DNA of 64,000 nt from Candidatus Solirubrobacter pratensis. Lineage in GTDB: Bacteria > Actinomycetota > Thermoleophilia > Solirubrobacterales > Solirubrobacteraceae. The stretch covers positions 496,001-560,000 of the forward strand of contig NZ_AUEK01000008.1 in assembly GCF_000425945.1 (NCBI RefSeq), read 5' to 3'. Shown here in pieces: positions 55,091-64,000 of the stretch (the stretch's first letter is position 1; each line of letters begins with the position of its first letter). Both the position numbers and the translations under genes were made by a program. The notes below the pieces were generated by a model. The model had not been told where the DNA came from. It saw nothing but the letters and a program-made list of their open reading frames with translations, and made no database searches.

Positions 55091-56749
55091 TCACACGACC
55101 GGCCCGTAGACGTCACGCGCGTGCCGCTCGGCGAGCAGCCCGTCGCGCAGGTCGGCGACGACGAGCTCGCGCGGCCGCTCGCGGGGATCCCCGTAGCCGG
55201 CGCCGCTTCCCGTGTTGATGCGGACCACGTCGCCTTCCGCGAGCGGGATCATCGACGCGACCGCATAGCGCTCGCGCGCCCCGTCGCGCGCCCGGACCAC
55301 CTCGACGAAGTTGGCCGAGCCCTCCGCGCCGCCCGCCAGCGACCACGGAAGGTTCGCGCTGCGCGTGTACGCGCAGGTCAGGGAGCAGCCGTTCGCCCGG
55401 ACGCGGTACTCGAGGACGATGCCCTTGCCCCCACGGAAGCGGCCCTCGCCGCCATCGGCGAGGTTCAGCGCCAGCCGATCGACGAACAGCCCGTAGCGCG
55501 CCTCGGCGATCTCGGCCGGGCAGTTGAAGGTGTCGCCGTGGAACGGGCTGAACATCGCGCTGTTCCCGTCGCGCCGCGCCGACGCGCCCCACCCGCCGAC
55601 CTGCGGCTCGACGATCGTGAAGTGCCGGCCCGTGTCGGGATGCCTCCCGCTGATGAACGTGCCGCAGACCGACGTGAACCCGCCGGCCGGCAGGCGGTCG
55701 CCGAGGTGCGGGGCGAGGCAGCGCAGGATCACGTCGAACAGCCGGATGCGCACCTCGGAGTAGATCGAGCACGCCGCCTCCGGAGCGGGATCGAACACCG
55801 TCCCCGGCCGCGTGAGCACGCGCAGCGGCACGAAGTGGCCCGAGCTCGCCGAGCCGCTGATCTGAGTGATCGTCATCAGCGCCATCTGCGCCGCGATCAC
55901 CGCGCCGTCGCGCGACACGTTGGCCGAGCCACGATCCTGCTCCGGGTTGTCGCGCAGATCGACGACGAACTCGCCGCCGCCGATCTCCACGGCCACGCGA
56001 TACGTCTTGCCGTCGTCCTGCGGCTCGGCCAGCTCATAGCGGCCCTCGGGCAGCTCGGCCAGCGCGCGCCGCATCACCCGCTCGCCGTGCGCGAGCAGCT
56101 CCTCGACGGCGGTGAGGAAGGTGTCCACGCCGTACTTGCGGGCCAGCTCGAGCACGCGCCGCTCGCCGAGCCGCACCGCCGCGACCTCCGCCCACAGGTC
56201 GCCGTGCAGGAAGTCCGGCAGGCGGCTGTTGACCTTCATGATCTCCAGCACCGGCTCGACGGCCCGGCCTTCGTCGAACAGCTTGACCGCGGGCAGCCGC
56301 AGTCCCTCCTGGAAGATCTCGCTCGCCTCGTTGGAGATCGAGCCGGGCACCATCCCGCCGACGTCGTTGAAGTGCGCGATCGTCGCGGTCCAGGCGATCA
56401 GCTCGCCGTCGGCGAACACCGGCAGCGCCAGGACCACGTCGTTGAGATGCGTGACGCCGCCGTAGAACGGGTCGTTGGTCACGAACACGTCGCCGGGCCG
56501 GATCTCGGCGTGCAGCTCGATGATCCGCCGCACCGCCTTGTCGAGCACGCCGACGAACGTCGGGATGCCCGCGCCGGCGGATGCGAGCTCACCGTGGCGA
56601 TCGGTCACCCCCGTACCGGCGTCGAGGACCTCGTAGATGATCGCGCTCATGGCGGTCTTGCGCAGCACTGCGAACATCTCGTCGCCGGTCGCCTGCAGCG
56701 CCTCCTGGATGATCTCGAGCGTGATCGGGTCGGCGGCGAGCGAGGTCAT
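55091..56749 (-). CDS. hyuB: Hydantoinase B / oxoprolinase-family subunit (copy 1)
   Basis: A 552-residue HyuB-type subunit. Family blocks include VTNDPFYGGVTHLNDVVLA (about residues 94-112), HFNDVGGMVPGSI, and the C-terminal glycine-rich GGEGRFRGGKGIVLEYRV. HyuA-HyuB pairs hydrolyse hydantoins, 5-oxoproline or related cyclic amides, usually with ATP. The start overlaps the stop of a close paralogue upstream by four bases; by eye the two proteins are roughly two-thirds or more identical. Substrate assignment is not possible. Confidence 0.88.
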   Translation of the reverse strand: MTSLAADPITLEIIQEALQATGDEMFAVLRKTAMSAIIYEVLDAGTGVTDRHGELASAGAGIPTFVGVLDKAVRRIIELHAEIRPGDVFVTNDPFYGGVTHLNDVVLALPVFADGELIAWTATIAHFNDVGGMVPGSISNEASEIFQEGLRLPAVKLFDEGRAVEPVLEIMKVNSRLPDFLHGDLWAEVAAVRLGERRVLELARKYGVDTFLTAVEELLAHGERVMRRALAELPEGRYELAEPQDDGKTYRVAVEIGGGEFVVDLRDNPEQDRGSANVSRDGAVIAAQMALMTITQISGSASSGHFVPLRVLTRPGTVFDPAPEAACSIYSEVRIRLFDVILRCLAPHLGDRLPAGGFTSVCGTFISGRHPDTGRHFTIVEPQVGGWGASARRDGNSAMFSPFHGDTFNCPAEIAEARYGLFVDRLALNLADGGEGRFRGGKGIVLEYRVRANGCSLTCAYTRSANLPWSLAGGAEGSANFVEVVRARDGARERYAVASMIPLAEGDVVRINTGSGAGYGDPRERPRELVVADLRDGLLAERHARDVYGPVV

Positions 56750-58419
56750 GCGCCCGGCAGGCCGTACACCGCGCGGGCGCGCTCGGAGCTCAGCAGCCCG
56801 TCGCGCAGGTCGGCGAGCACCTGCTCGCGCGGCCGCTCGCGCGGGTCGCCATAGCCGGCGCCGTTGCCGGTGTGGATGCGGATCACGTCGCCTTCGTCGA
56901 CCGTCAGCGCCGTCACCACCGAGTGGCGCTCGACCGTGCCGTCGGGCCGGATCACCTCCGCGTAGTTGGCCGAGCCCTCCTCGGCGCCCGCGAGCGCCCA
57001 CGGCAGGTTCACGCTGCGCGTGTAGGCCACGGTGAGGAAGCAGCCGTTGCTGCGGACACGGTACTCCAGCACGATGCCCTTGCCTCCGCGGAAGCGCCCC
57101 TCCCCTCCGTCGGCCGGATTGAGCTCCAGCCGATCGACGAACAACCCGTAGCGCGCCTCGGCGACCTCGGCCGGGCAGTTGAACGTGTCCCCGTGGAAGC
57201 CGCTGAACATGGCGCTGTTGCCGTCGCGCCAGGCCGACGCGCCCCAGCCCCCGAGCTGCGGCTCGACGATCGTGAAGTGCCGGCCGGTGTCGGGGTGCAG
57301 GCCGCCGATGAAGGTGCCACAGATCGAGGAGAAGCCGCCCGCCGGCAGGCGCTCGCCGAGATGCGGGGCGAGGCAGCGCAGGATCGCGTCGTAGAGCCGG
57401 ATCTCGACCTCGTAGTAGATCGCCATCGCCGCCGGCTCCTGCGCGTCGAACACCGAGCCCGGGCGCGTGAGCAGCTCCAGTGGCCGGAACGACCCCGCGT
57501 TGGCGACGCCCACGCCGGTGACGTTCATGAACACCATCTGCGCCGCGATCATCACGCCGTCGCGCGAGCCGTTGTTCGGCCCGCTGTCCTGGTCCGGGTT
57601 GTCGCGCACGTCGACGACGAACGCGTCGTCGCCGATCTCGACGATCACCTTGTAGACCTGGCCGCTGTCCTGCAGCTCCTCGAGCTCGAAGCGGCCCTCG
57701 GGCAGCGCGGCGAGCGCGTGCCGTGCCGCCTGCTCGCCGTAGTCCATGTAGGCCTCGACGGCGGCGAGGTAGAGGTCGACGCCGTACTTCCCGGCCAGCT
57801 CCGTGATCCGGCGCTCGCCCAGCCGTACGGCCGCGACGCCGGCCCACAGGTCGCCCTGCAGGTAGTCCGGCAGGCGGCTGTTGACCTTCATGATCTCCAG
57901 CACCGAATGGATCGGCGTGCCGGCGTCGATCAGCTTGACGGCGGGGAGCCGCAGCCCCTCCTGGAAGATCTCGTTCGCCTCATTGGAGATCGAGCCCGGG
58001 ACCATCCCGCCGACGTCGTTGAAGTGCGCGATCGTCGCGGTCCACGCGATCAGCGTCCCGCCGGCGAACACCGGCAACGCGAGCACCACGTCGTTGAGAT
58101 GCGTGACGCCGCCGTAGAACGGGTCGTTGGTCACGTAGACGTCCCCGGGGCGGATGCCGTCCAGGCCGTTGACCTCGATGACGCGCTTGACCGCCTTGTC
58201 CAGCACGCCGACGAAGCCCGGGATCCCGGCGCCCGAGGAGGCGAGGTCGCCATTGGCGTCGGTGATGCCGGTCCCCATGTCGAGGACCTCGTAGATGATC
58301 GCGCTCATGGCGGTCTTGCGGTACGCCGCGAACATCTCGTCGCTGATCGCCGCGAGCGCCTCCTGGATGATCTCGAGCGTGATCTGGTCCGCGGCGCTGC
58401 GGTCCTGGACGCCGGTCAT
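56746..58419 (-). CDS. hyuB: Hydantoinase B / oxoprolinase-family subunit (copy 2)
   Basis: A 557-residue paralogue of the next gene in the operon, with the same blocks (VTNDPFYGGVTHLNDVVLA, GGKGIVLEYRV). Differences cluster in the middle (DNPDQDSGPNNGSRDGVMI against DNPEQDRGSANVSRDGAVI) and at the C-terminus. It follows hyuA directly with a four-base overlap, so it is the more likely HyuA partner. The other copy may give a second specificity or a mixed complex. Confidence 0.88.
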   Translation of the reverse strand: MTGVQDRSAADQITLEIIQEALAAISDEMFAAYRKTAMSAIIYEVLDMGTGITDANGDLASSGAGIPGFVGVLDKAVKRVIEVNGLDGIRPGDVYVTNDPFYGGVTHLNDVVLALPVFAGGTLIAWTATIAHFNDVGGMVPGSISNEANEIFQEGLRLPAVKLIDAGTPIHSVLEIMKVNSRLPDYLQGDLWAGVAAVRLGERRITELAGKYGVDLYLAAVEAYMDYGEQAARHALAALPEGRFELEELQDSGQVYKVIVEIGDDAFVVDVRDNPDQDSGPNNGSRDGVMIAAQMVFMNVTGVGVANAGSFRPLELLTRPGSVFDAQEPAAMAIYYEVEIRLYDAILRCLAPHLGERLPAGGFSSICGTFIGGLHPDTGRHFTIVEPQLGGWGASAWRDGNSAMFSGFHGDTFNCPAEVAEARYGLFVDRLELNPADGGEGRFRGGKGIVLEYRVRSNGCFLTVAYTRSVNLPWALAGAEEGSANYAEVIRPDGTVERHSVVTALTVDEGDVIRIHTGNGAGYGDPRERPREQVLADLRDGLLSSERARAVYGLPGA

Positions 58420-60482
58420 GATTCGCCCCCCAGCTCGATGATCACATTGCCGTAGTCGTCCACGCGCGCCTCGTTGCCCGGGTGGACCACGATCGTCGAC
58501 CCCTTCGTCTCCACGATCGCGGGCCCGTCGAAGCGCATCCCGGGCTCGAGCCGCTCGCCCGCATAGATGTCGGACTCGTGCACGCCCTCCGTCGCGAAGT
58601 CGACGCGGCGGCGTCCCGCACGCGCGGCGTCGAGCGGGCGCGTCGCCGGCGGCAGGGGCGCGGGCGTGAGCTTGCCGACCTCGGCGATCGCCACAACGTG
58701 CGTGCCGACGAACTCGACCGGAGCGTCCAGCCGGTACGTGTACTCGCGCTCGTAGGCGGCGTGGAACGTCTCGGCGATCTCGGCCACCGCGGCGGCGTCG
58801 ATCGGCCCGTCGGGCAGCGCCACCTCGACGCTGTGCTCCTGGTTCTCGTAGCGCAGCTTGCCGTAACGGATGAAGCGCACGCGCTCGGCGGCGACCCGCT
58901 CGTCCTCGAACTGGGCGAGCGCGCCGTCGGTGACCTCGCGCAGCAGGTCGTCGATGGCGGACGCGCTGCCGGGCTCCAGGCCCAGCAGGCGCGTGACGAA
59001 GTAGTCGCGCCGCAGGTCGCTCATCAGCATCCCCCAGGCGGAGAACACGTCGGCGGCGAAGGGGATCACCACGCGGTGCATGCCGAGCTCGGCCGCGAGC
59101 GCGACGGCGTGCATCCCGCCCCCGCCGCCGAACGCGACGAGCGTGAAGTCGCGCGGGTCGTAGCCGCGGTTGACCGACACGAGCTTGAGCGCGTTGATCA
59201 TGTTGTTGTTGGCGATCCGCACGACGCCGCGGGCCGCCTCCTCCGGATCGACGCCGAGGCCGCCGGCGAGCCGCCCGAGAGCGTGCTCGACCGCGCCCAT
59301 GTCGGCCTCCTCGCCGCCGCGGAAGTTGTGCGCGTTGATCCGTCCCAGCACGAGGTTGGCGTCGGTCGTCGTGACGTCGGCGCCGCCGTGCCCGTAGGAG
59401 GCCGGGCCCGGCTGCGCGCCCGCCGACTGCGGCCCGACGTGGAGCTTGCCGAAGTCGTCGACCCACGCGATGCTGCCGCCGCCGTTGCCGATCTCGACCA
59501 GGTCCACGACCGGCAGCTGGATCGGGTAGCCGGCCGAGCGCCGGCTGCGCTCGATCCAGTAGTCGGACACGATCCGCACCTCGCCGCCCTCGATCAGCGA
59601 GCACTTCGCGGTCGTCCCGCCGATGTCGAGCGCGAGCACGTTCGGCTCGCCGATCAGCCGCCCGAGCTGCGCGGCCGCCCAGAACCCGCTCGACGGGCCG
59701 GACTCGACCATCGTGATCGGGATGTCCTTGGTCTTGGCGACGGAGTCCACGCCGCAGTTGGACTGCATGATGTACAGCTGCCCGTCGAAGCCCTCGTCGG
59801 TGAGACGGTCGGCCAGGCGTCCGAGGTAGCGCTCGGCGACGGGCTGGATATAGGCCGACAGCACGGTCGTGCTCGTGCGCTCGTACTCGCGCCACTCGCG
59901 GCTGATCTGATGCGACGCGGCGACGGCGAGCTCGGGCTCCAGCTCGCGCACGCGCTCGAGCACGGCCAGCTCGTGCGCCGGGTTGGCGTAGGAGTGCAGC
60001 AGGCAGATCGCCACCGCCTGCACGCCCTGCTCGCGGAAGTCGGCGAGGATCTCCGGCAGCCCGTCGAGCACCAGCGGCGCGCGCTCGCTGCCGGTCTGGC
60101 CCATGCGGCCGGGGACCTCGCGGCGCAGGTGGCGCGGGACGAACGGCGCCGGCTTCTCGTAGTGGAGGTTGAAGAAGTCGGGGCGGTTCCCGCGCGCGAT
60201 CTCGAGCGAGTCGCGGAAGCCCTCGGTCGTGATCAGGCCCGTCTTGACGCCCTTGCGCTCGGTCAGCGCGTTGATGACGATCGTCGTCCCGTGGGCGACG
60301 AACTCGATCTGCGAGAGCGCGACGCCGCTCTTGTGCAGCACGTCCATGACGCCGCGCTCGAAGTCCGGCGGCGTCGTGTCGGCCTTGCCGGTGACGATCG
60401 TCTGGCGCCCGGTCTCCGGGTCCGTCGAGAAGTAGACGAGGTCGGTGAACGTCCCGCCGACGTCGGTGGCCGCGCGGATCAT
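58416..60482 (-). CDS. hyuA: Hydantoinase A / oxoprolinase-family subunit
   Basis: A 688-residue HyuA subunit with an actin-like ATPase fold. DVGGTFTDLVYF (about residues 7-18) and VLALDIGGTTAKCSLI bind phosphate. The middle loop VEIGNGGGSIAWVD and the late FGGGGGMHAVALA are also standard. With HyuB it opens cyclic amides such as hydantoins or 5-oxoproline at the cost of ATP. It is encoded once for two HyuB genes. The ATG overlaps the end of the M20 gene upstream. Confidence 0.9.
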   Translation of the reverse strand: MIRAATDVGGTFTDLVYFSTDPETGRQTIVTGKADTTPPDFERGVMDVLHKSGVALSQIEFVAHGTTIVINALTERKGVKTGLITTEGFRDSLEIARGNRPDFFNLHYEKPAPFVPRHLRREVPGRMGQTGSERAPLVLDGLPEILADFREQGVQAVAICLLHSYANPAHELAVLERVRELEPELAVAASHQISREWREYERTSTTVLSAYIQPVAERYLGRLADRLTDEGFDGQLYIMQSNCGVDSVAKTKDIPITMVESGPSSGFWAAAQLGRLIGEPNVLALDIGGTTAKCSLIEGGEVRIVSDYWIERSRRSAGYPIQLPVVDLVEIGNGGGSIAWVDDFGKLHVGPQSAGAQPGPASYGHGGADVTTTDANLVLGRINAHNFRGGEEADMGAVEHALGRLAGGLGVDPEEAARGVVRIANNNMINALKLVSVNRGYDPRDFTLVAFGGGGGMHAVALAAELGMHRVVIPFAADVFSAWGMLMSDLRRDYFVTRLLGLEPGSASAIDDLLREVTDGALAQFEDERVAAERVRFIRYGKLRYENQEHSVEVALPDGPIDAAAVAEIAETFHAAYEREYTYRLDAPVEFVGTHVVAIAEVGKLTPAPLPPATRPLDAARAGRRRVDFATEGVHESDIYAGERLEPGMRFDGPAIVETKGSTIVVHPGNEARVDDYGNVIIELGGES

Positions 60483-61735
60483 GCCGTCCACCCCGCGGTC
60501 GTCAGCGCCACGACGGTGGCGGCATGGACCAGGCTGTCGACGTCGACCCACTCGTCGGTCCCGTGCAGGTTCTCGCCGATCCCGCCGTAGCAGAGCCCGT
60601 GATCCGCGTAGCGCGTGTCGACCGTGCCGGTGTTCACGAGCGGCGCGACGGATTCGCCGAGGATCCGCTCGTGCGCCGCGTTGAGCGCATCGACCAACGG
60701 CCCGGTCTTCGGATGGTTGTGGGCGCGGGCACGGAAGCCCTCGAAGTGGATCTCCACGCCCGTGTCCTGAATCGCTGTGCGCATCCGCTCCTGGATCTCC
60801 TCCGGCAGCGTCTCCGGGCCGAAGCCGAAGCGGACGTACGCCGTCAGCTCGTAGGGGGTCGAGGCCGTCCACACGCCGCCCTCGATGCGGCCGACGGTCA
60901 TGCCGTACGGTCGTTCGCGTACCGCGGCGAAGTCGGGGTCGCCGACCGCCGCGTTGATCTCGTCCTCGACCGTGCGCAGCGCGGCGACCGCTTGCGCGAG
61001 CCGGTCGAACGCGCCCTCGCCGGTGGCGAGCATCGAGTGACCGGCGCCGCCCGCCGCCACGAGCCGGCACCAGACGACGCCGGTCGCGGCGTGCGCGAAG
61101 CGCAGACCGGTCGACTCGCCGACCAGCACCGCGTCCCCGACGTGGCCGGCGCGCAGCACCGACCACATGCCGTTGCCGGTGCACTCCTCCTCGATCACGG
61201 TGGAGAACAGCAGGTCGCCGCGGCGCTCGGGGCAGAGCTCGGCGACGGCCTCGGCCGCGATCAGGTAGGCCGCCACGCCGCCCTTCATGTCGGCCGATCC
61301 GCGGCCGTACAGCCGGTTGCCGTCGAGCTCGCCGCCCCACGGGTCCCGGCTCCAGAGATCGGGTCGCTCGACCGGCACCACGTCGACGTGGCCGGAGAGG
61401 TGCATCGAGCGTCCGCCGCCGGCGCCGGGCAGGCGCCCGACGACCGAGGAGCGGCCCTCGTAGGACAGGAAGGGGTAGCCCGCGTACGGGTCGCCCAGCG
61501 CCGCCTCGGCGTCGACCGTGACGCGCTCGGTGCTGAAGCCGATCACGCGCAGCCGCTGCTCGACGATCCGCTGCACGGACGCCTCCTCTCCCAGCACGCT
61601 GCGCTCGGCGACGAGCGCGCGCAGGAGCTCGACGAGGTCGTCGCGGCGACCCGCGACGTGGTCGACCAGCGCCTCGGCTTCGAGCCGGCGGTGGGTCCTC
61701 CGGCGCTCCGAGAGACTCCCTGACGGCACGCTCAT
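60479..61735 (-). CDS. M20-family metallo-deacylase (ArgE/DapE type)
   Basis: A 418-residue zinc hydrolase. Metal ligands are apparent as His in SGHVDVVPV, Asp in GRGSADMKGG, Glu in VIEEECTGNG, and the late His in GENLHGTDEWVD. The dimerisation domain spans about residues 210-320. Members remove N-acyl or N-carbamoyl groups from amino acids. After hydantoin ring opening, an N-carbamoylamino acid would be a fitting substrate, which suits this operon. It overlaps its neighbours on both sides by four bases. Confidence 0.88.
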   Translation of the reverse strand: MSVPSGSLSERRRTHRRLEAEALVDHVAGRRDDLVELLRALVAERSVLGEEASVQRIVEQRLRVIGFSTERVTVDAEAALGDPYAGYPFLSYEGRSSVVGRLPGAGGGRSMHLSGHVDVVPVERPDLWSRDPWGGELDGNRLYGRGSADMKGGVAAYLIAAEAVAELCPERRGDLLFSTVIEEECTGNGMWSVLRAGHVGDAVLVGESTGLRFAHAATGVVWCRLVAAGGAGHSMLATGEGAFDRLAQAVAALRTVEDEINAAVGDPDFAAVRERPYGMTVGRIEGGVWTASTPYELTAYVRFGFGPETLPEEIQERMRTAIQDTGVEIHFEGFRARAHNHPKTGPLVDALNAAHERILGESVAPLVNTGTVDTRYADHGLCYGGIGENLHGTDEWVDVDSLVHAATVVALTTAGWTA

Positions 61736-62037
61736 GCGCCGACCTCGTGCACCAGCTCGAGCACCCGGCCCTGCGGGTCCTCGGCCAGGAAGGGCTCCAG
61801 CTGGTCCCCGATCCGCTCGCGCACCGGGTTGTCGAGCCAGCCCTGGTAGGAGGCCGGCGAGTCCCACCGCGCGATCACCATCGCGGTGTCGGGATCCTCG
61901 ACGTCCACGAGCAGCCGCCCGCTTCGGAAGCCGGTCTGTGCGCGCGAGGTCTCCAGCACCTGGATGCGGGTGAAGGTCTCGACGAAGTCGTCCCGCCTGC
62001 CCGGCAGGAATCTGAACCGTAGGACGCTCTCGGTCAT
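61732..62037 (-). CDS. Small ABM-domain (antibiotic biosynthesis monooxygenase-like) protein
   Basis: A 101-residue single-domain protein of the dimeric alpha-beta barrel type. SVLRFRFLPGRRDDFVETFT leads into TSRAQTGFRSGRLLVDVEDP and MVIARWDSPASYQGWLDNP, as in ABM proteins. These act as cofactor-free oxygenases, haem-degrading enzymes or binding proteins. Its place inside a transport and hydrolysis operon, overlapping both neighbours, suggests a pathway role, but none can be named. Confidence 0.78.
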   Translation of the reverse strand: MTESVLRFRFLPGRRDDFVETFTRIQVLETSRAQTGFRSGRLLVDVEDPDTAMVIARWDSPASYQGWLDNPVRERIGDQLEPFLAEDPQGRVLELVHEVGA

Positions 62038-63026
62038 GGGGTGGGGTTCCAGCTCCCGTTGTCGTGTTCTCGTTGAAAGCGCACGCAGCGCGTCGCGTGT
62101 CCGGGCGTCACCTCGATCAGCTCCGCCGGGACCTCCGAACAGACCGGCTTGGCGAACGGGCAGCGCGAGACGAGGTGGCAGTGCGCGGGCGGATCGATCG
62201 GCGACATCGGCTCGCCGCGCATCGTGAGGCGCTTGCGTCGCTGAGACGGATGATCGACCGGGATCGCCTCGATCAGCGCGCGCGTGTACGGATGCGCGGG
62301 CCGGCTGAGCACGACCTCCCTGGAGGCGATCTCGACGATCCGCCCGAGGTACATGACCGCGACGCGGTCGGCGAGCAGGTTGACGACCGCGAGATCGTGC
62401 GAGATGAACAGGAACGCGAGATCGCGCTCGCGCTGGATGTCGCGCAGGAGATTGATGATCTGCGCCTGCACCGACACGTCGAGCGCCGAGGTCGGCTCGT
62501 CGAGCACGACGAGCTTGGGCCGCGGGGCGAGCGCACGGGCGATGCCGACCCGCTGCTGCTGCCCGCCGGACAGCTGATGCGGATAGCGATCGATGTGCTG
62601 CGGGCCGAGCCCGACGATCGCGAACAGCTGCTCGAGCTCAGCGCGCAGATCGTCCTTGGAGACGATGCCGTGCAGCAGCAGCGGCTCGGCGACGAGCTCG
62701 CCGACCGTGTGGCGCGGGTTGAGCGAGTCCAGCGGATCCTGGAAGACCATCTGCATCTCGCCGCGCAGGCCGCGCACCTCGCGCGAGCGCAGCCCGGTCA
62801 CGGCGTGGCCGTCGATCGCGACGTCGCCGAGCGTGGGCTCCTCGAGCCGCAGCACGCAGCGCCCGACGGTCGTCTTGCCGGACCCGCTCTCGCCGACGAG
62901 CGCGAGCGTCTCCCCGCGCTCGATCGAGAGCTCGACGTCGTCGGCGGCGACGAGCTCGGCGCGCGCGCGGAACCCGGTCTTGAGGCGGTAGACCTTCCGC
63001 AGCCCGCTGACCTCGAGCAACGGCAT
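62034..63026 (-). CDS. Oligopeptide/dipeptide ABC transporter ATPase (DppF/OppF type)
   Basis: A 330-residue ATPase. Walker A is [11 protein letters not shown] (about residues 45-55), the signature is [17 protein letters not shown], and Walker B is [12 protein letters not shown]. The C-terminal oligopeptide extension has [13 protein letters not shown]. It powers import of peptides or similar amides with the ATPase encoded upstream; the permeases and binding protein must lie beyond the right edge. It overlaps the ABM gene by four bases. Confidence 0.92.
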   Translation of the reverse strand: MPLLEVSGLRKVYRLKTGFRARAELVAADDVELSIERGETLALVGESGSGKTTVGRCVLRLEEPTLGDVAIDGHAVTGLRSREVRGLRGEMQMVFQDPLDSLNPRHTVGELVAEPLLLHGIVSKDDLRAELEQLFAIVGLGPQHIDRYPHQLSGGQQQRVGIARALAPRPKLVVLDEPTSALDVSVQAQIINLLRDIQRERDLAFLFISHDLAVVNLLADRVAVMYLGRIVEIASREVVLSRPAHPYTRALIEAIPVDHPSQRRKRLTMRGEPMSPIDPPAHCHLVSRCPFAKPVCSEVPAELIEVTPGHATRCVRFQREHDNGSWNPTP

Positions 63027-63108
63027 CAGGCAGCCCTACCTTTGGTCGTGCCGCGGGAGCGAGCCCCCCGGCGAGTTCCCGCCGAAGCATGCGAGCGTGC
63101 AGCGCGAG

Positions 63109-64000
63109 TCATGCGGCCACCTCCCGCCAGAAATGGCACTCCGTCCAGTGCGCGGGCGCGACCTCCTCGTGCGCCGGCCGCTCCTGCGCGCAGACGTCCT
63201 TGGCGTGGGGGCAGCGCGGATGGAACGGGCAGCCGCCCGGGCGCTCGCGCAGGTCGGGCACCGAGCCCGGGATCGCGTTCAGGCGCCCGTGGTCGCCGAG
63301 CGTCGGGCGCGAGCCGAGCAGGCCGATCGTGTACGGGTGGCGCGGATGGTCGAAGATCTCCGCCACCGGCCCCTCCTCGACGATCCTGCCGAGGTACATC
63401 ACCATCACGCGGTCGCACAGCTCGGCGACGACCGAGAGGTTGTGCGTGATCAGCACGAGCGTCAGCCCGTGCTCGCGCCGCAGCCGCGCGAGCAGCTCGA
63501 TGACCTGCAGCTGGACGGTCACGTCCAGTGCGGTCGTCGGCTCGTCGGCGATCAGCAGCTTCGGGTTCGACGCGAGCGCGAACGCGATCATCACGCGCTG
63601 GCACATGCCGCCCGACAGCTCGTGCGGGTAGCGGCGGAGGATCCGCTCCGGATCGGGCAGCCCGACGTCCACGAGCAGCTCGATCGACGCGCGCCGCGCT
63701 TCGGCGCCCTTGAGCCCGCGGTGCGTGCGAAGCACCTGCGCGAGCGTCCGTTCGACGCGGAACAGCGGGTTCAGCGACGAGCGCGGGTTCTGGAAGATCA
63801 TCGAGATCTCCTCGCCGCGGATCGCGTTCATCTCGCGGCCGCCGAGCGCCAGCAGGCCGTTGCCGCGGAACAGGATCTCGCCCGCCTCGACCCGGCACGA
63901 CGGCGGCAGCAGCTGCAGTACCGACAGCGCCGTCATCGTCTTGCCCGAGCCGCTCTCGCCGACGATGCCCAGGATCTCGCCCTGCTCGACGGCGAACTCG
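63109..64000 (-). CDS. Oligopeptide/dipeptide ABC transporter ATPase (DppD/OppD type), partial
   Basis: The C-terminal 296 or so residues of an ATPase that continues past the right edge. Visible are Walker A ([12 protein letters not shown]), the Q-loop [12 protein letters not shown], the signature [16 protein letters not shown], Walker [14 protein letters not shown], and the C-terminal [19 protein letters not shown]. It pairs with the next ATPase, 82 bases downstream. It is the earliest gene seen of the hydantoinase operon. Confidence 0.9.
   Translation of the reverse strand, partial: EFAVEQGEILGIVGESGSGKTMTALSVLQLLPPSCRVEAGEILFRGNGLLALGGREMNAIRGEEISMIFQNPRSSLNPLFRVERTLAQVLRTHRGLKGAEARRASIELLVDVGLPDPERILRRYPHELSGGMCQRVMIAFALASNPKLLIADEPTTALDVTVQLQVIELLARLRREHGLTLVLITHNLSVVAELCDRVMVMYLGRIVEEGPVAEIFDHPRHPYTIGLLGSRPTLGDHGRLNAIPGSVPDLRERPGGCPFHPRCPHAKDVCAQERPAHEEVAPAHWTECHFWREVAA

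Overview
The window is 64 kb of very high-GC actinobacterial-type chromosome. Codon third positions are almost all G or C, and GTG starts are common. The gene content (complete nuoA-N, an MreB homologue, two ECF sigma/DGPF modules, CopC/YcnI, a hydantoinase operon) suggests the class Thermoleophilia, for example the Solirubrobacterales. That placement is inference from style and content; no rRNA gene is present to confirm it.

Layout. 0-2.4 kb: the end of a sensor kinase, tRNA-Arg(ACG), tRNA-Ser(GCU), an MreB homologue and tRNA-Ser(UGA). 2.5-4.2 kb: an ECF42-like sigma factor with its YCII/DGPF partner. 4.3-6.8 kb: a divergent arsenic cluster (arsR-arsM one way, aquaglyceroporin-arsC the other) around a 45-bp operator region. 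6.8-18.9 kb: mixed housekeeping genes, including YcnI-CopC, lgt, a double DUF892 protein, an AbrB-type permease divergent from a ThDP enzyme-cyclase pair, serS, a haem c lipoprotein, a cupredoxin lipoprotein and a flavin reductase. 18.95-33.9 kb: a complete 14-gene NADH:quinone oxidoreductase operon with nearly every junction overlapping. 33.9-34.8 kb: a non-coding island with a GC-rich degenerate repeat followed by nested inverted repeats. 34.8-38.0 kb: a pilin-signal chimeric protein, a VOC protein and a double-length ThyX-like protein. 38.1-39.7 kb: a second DGPF-ECF42 module. 39.7-45.1 kb: an MFS exporter, an MMPL transporter carrying a C-terminal DUF2267-like domain, and an anchored protein. 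45.2-54.4 kb: an alpha-hydroxy-acid oxidase, a triple-GAF histidine kinase, a TgpA-like transglutaminase, an acyl-CoA synthetase and a phytoene-desaturase-like flavoprotein. 54.4-64 kb: a minus-strand catabolic operon. In transcription order it holds two Dpp/Opp ATPases, a small ABM protein, an M20 deacylase, HyuA, two tandem HyuB paralogues and an FCD-type GntR regulator.

Main functional units. The Nuo complex feeds electrons from NADH to quinone. The ars genes sense, methylate and reduce arsenic and move it across the membrane. The final operon probably imports a peptide- or hydantoin-like compound and hydrolyses it to an amino acid. No CRISPR array, transposase, phage gene or recognisable defence system was seen. 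The least explained pieces are the 33.9-34.7 kb repeat island, the pilin-like chimera, the double ThyX protein and the two-HyuB operon.
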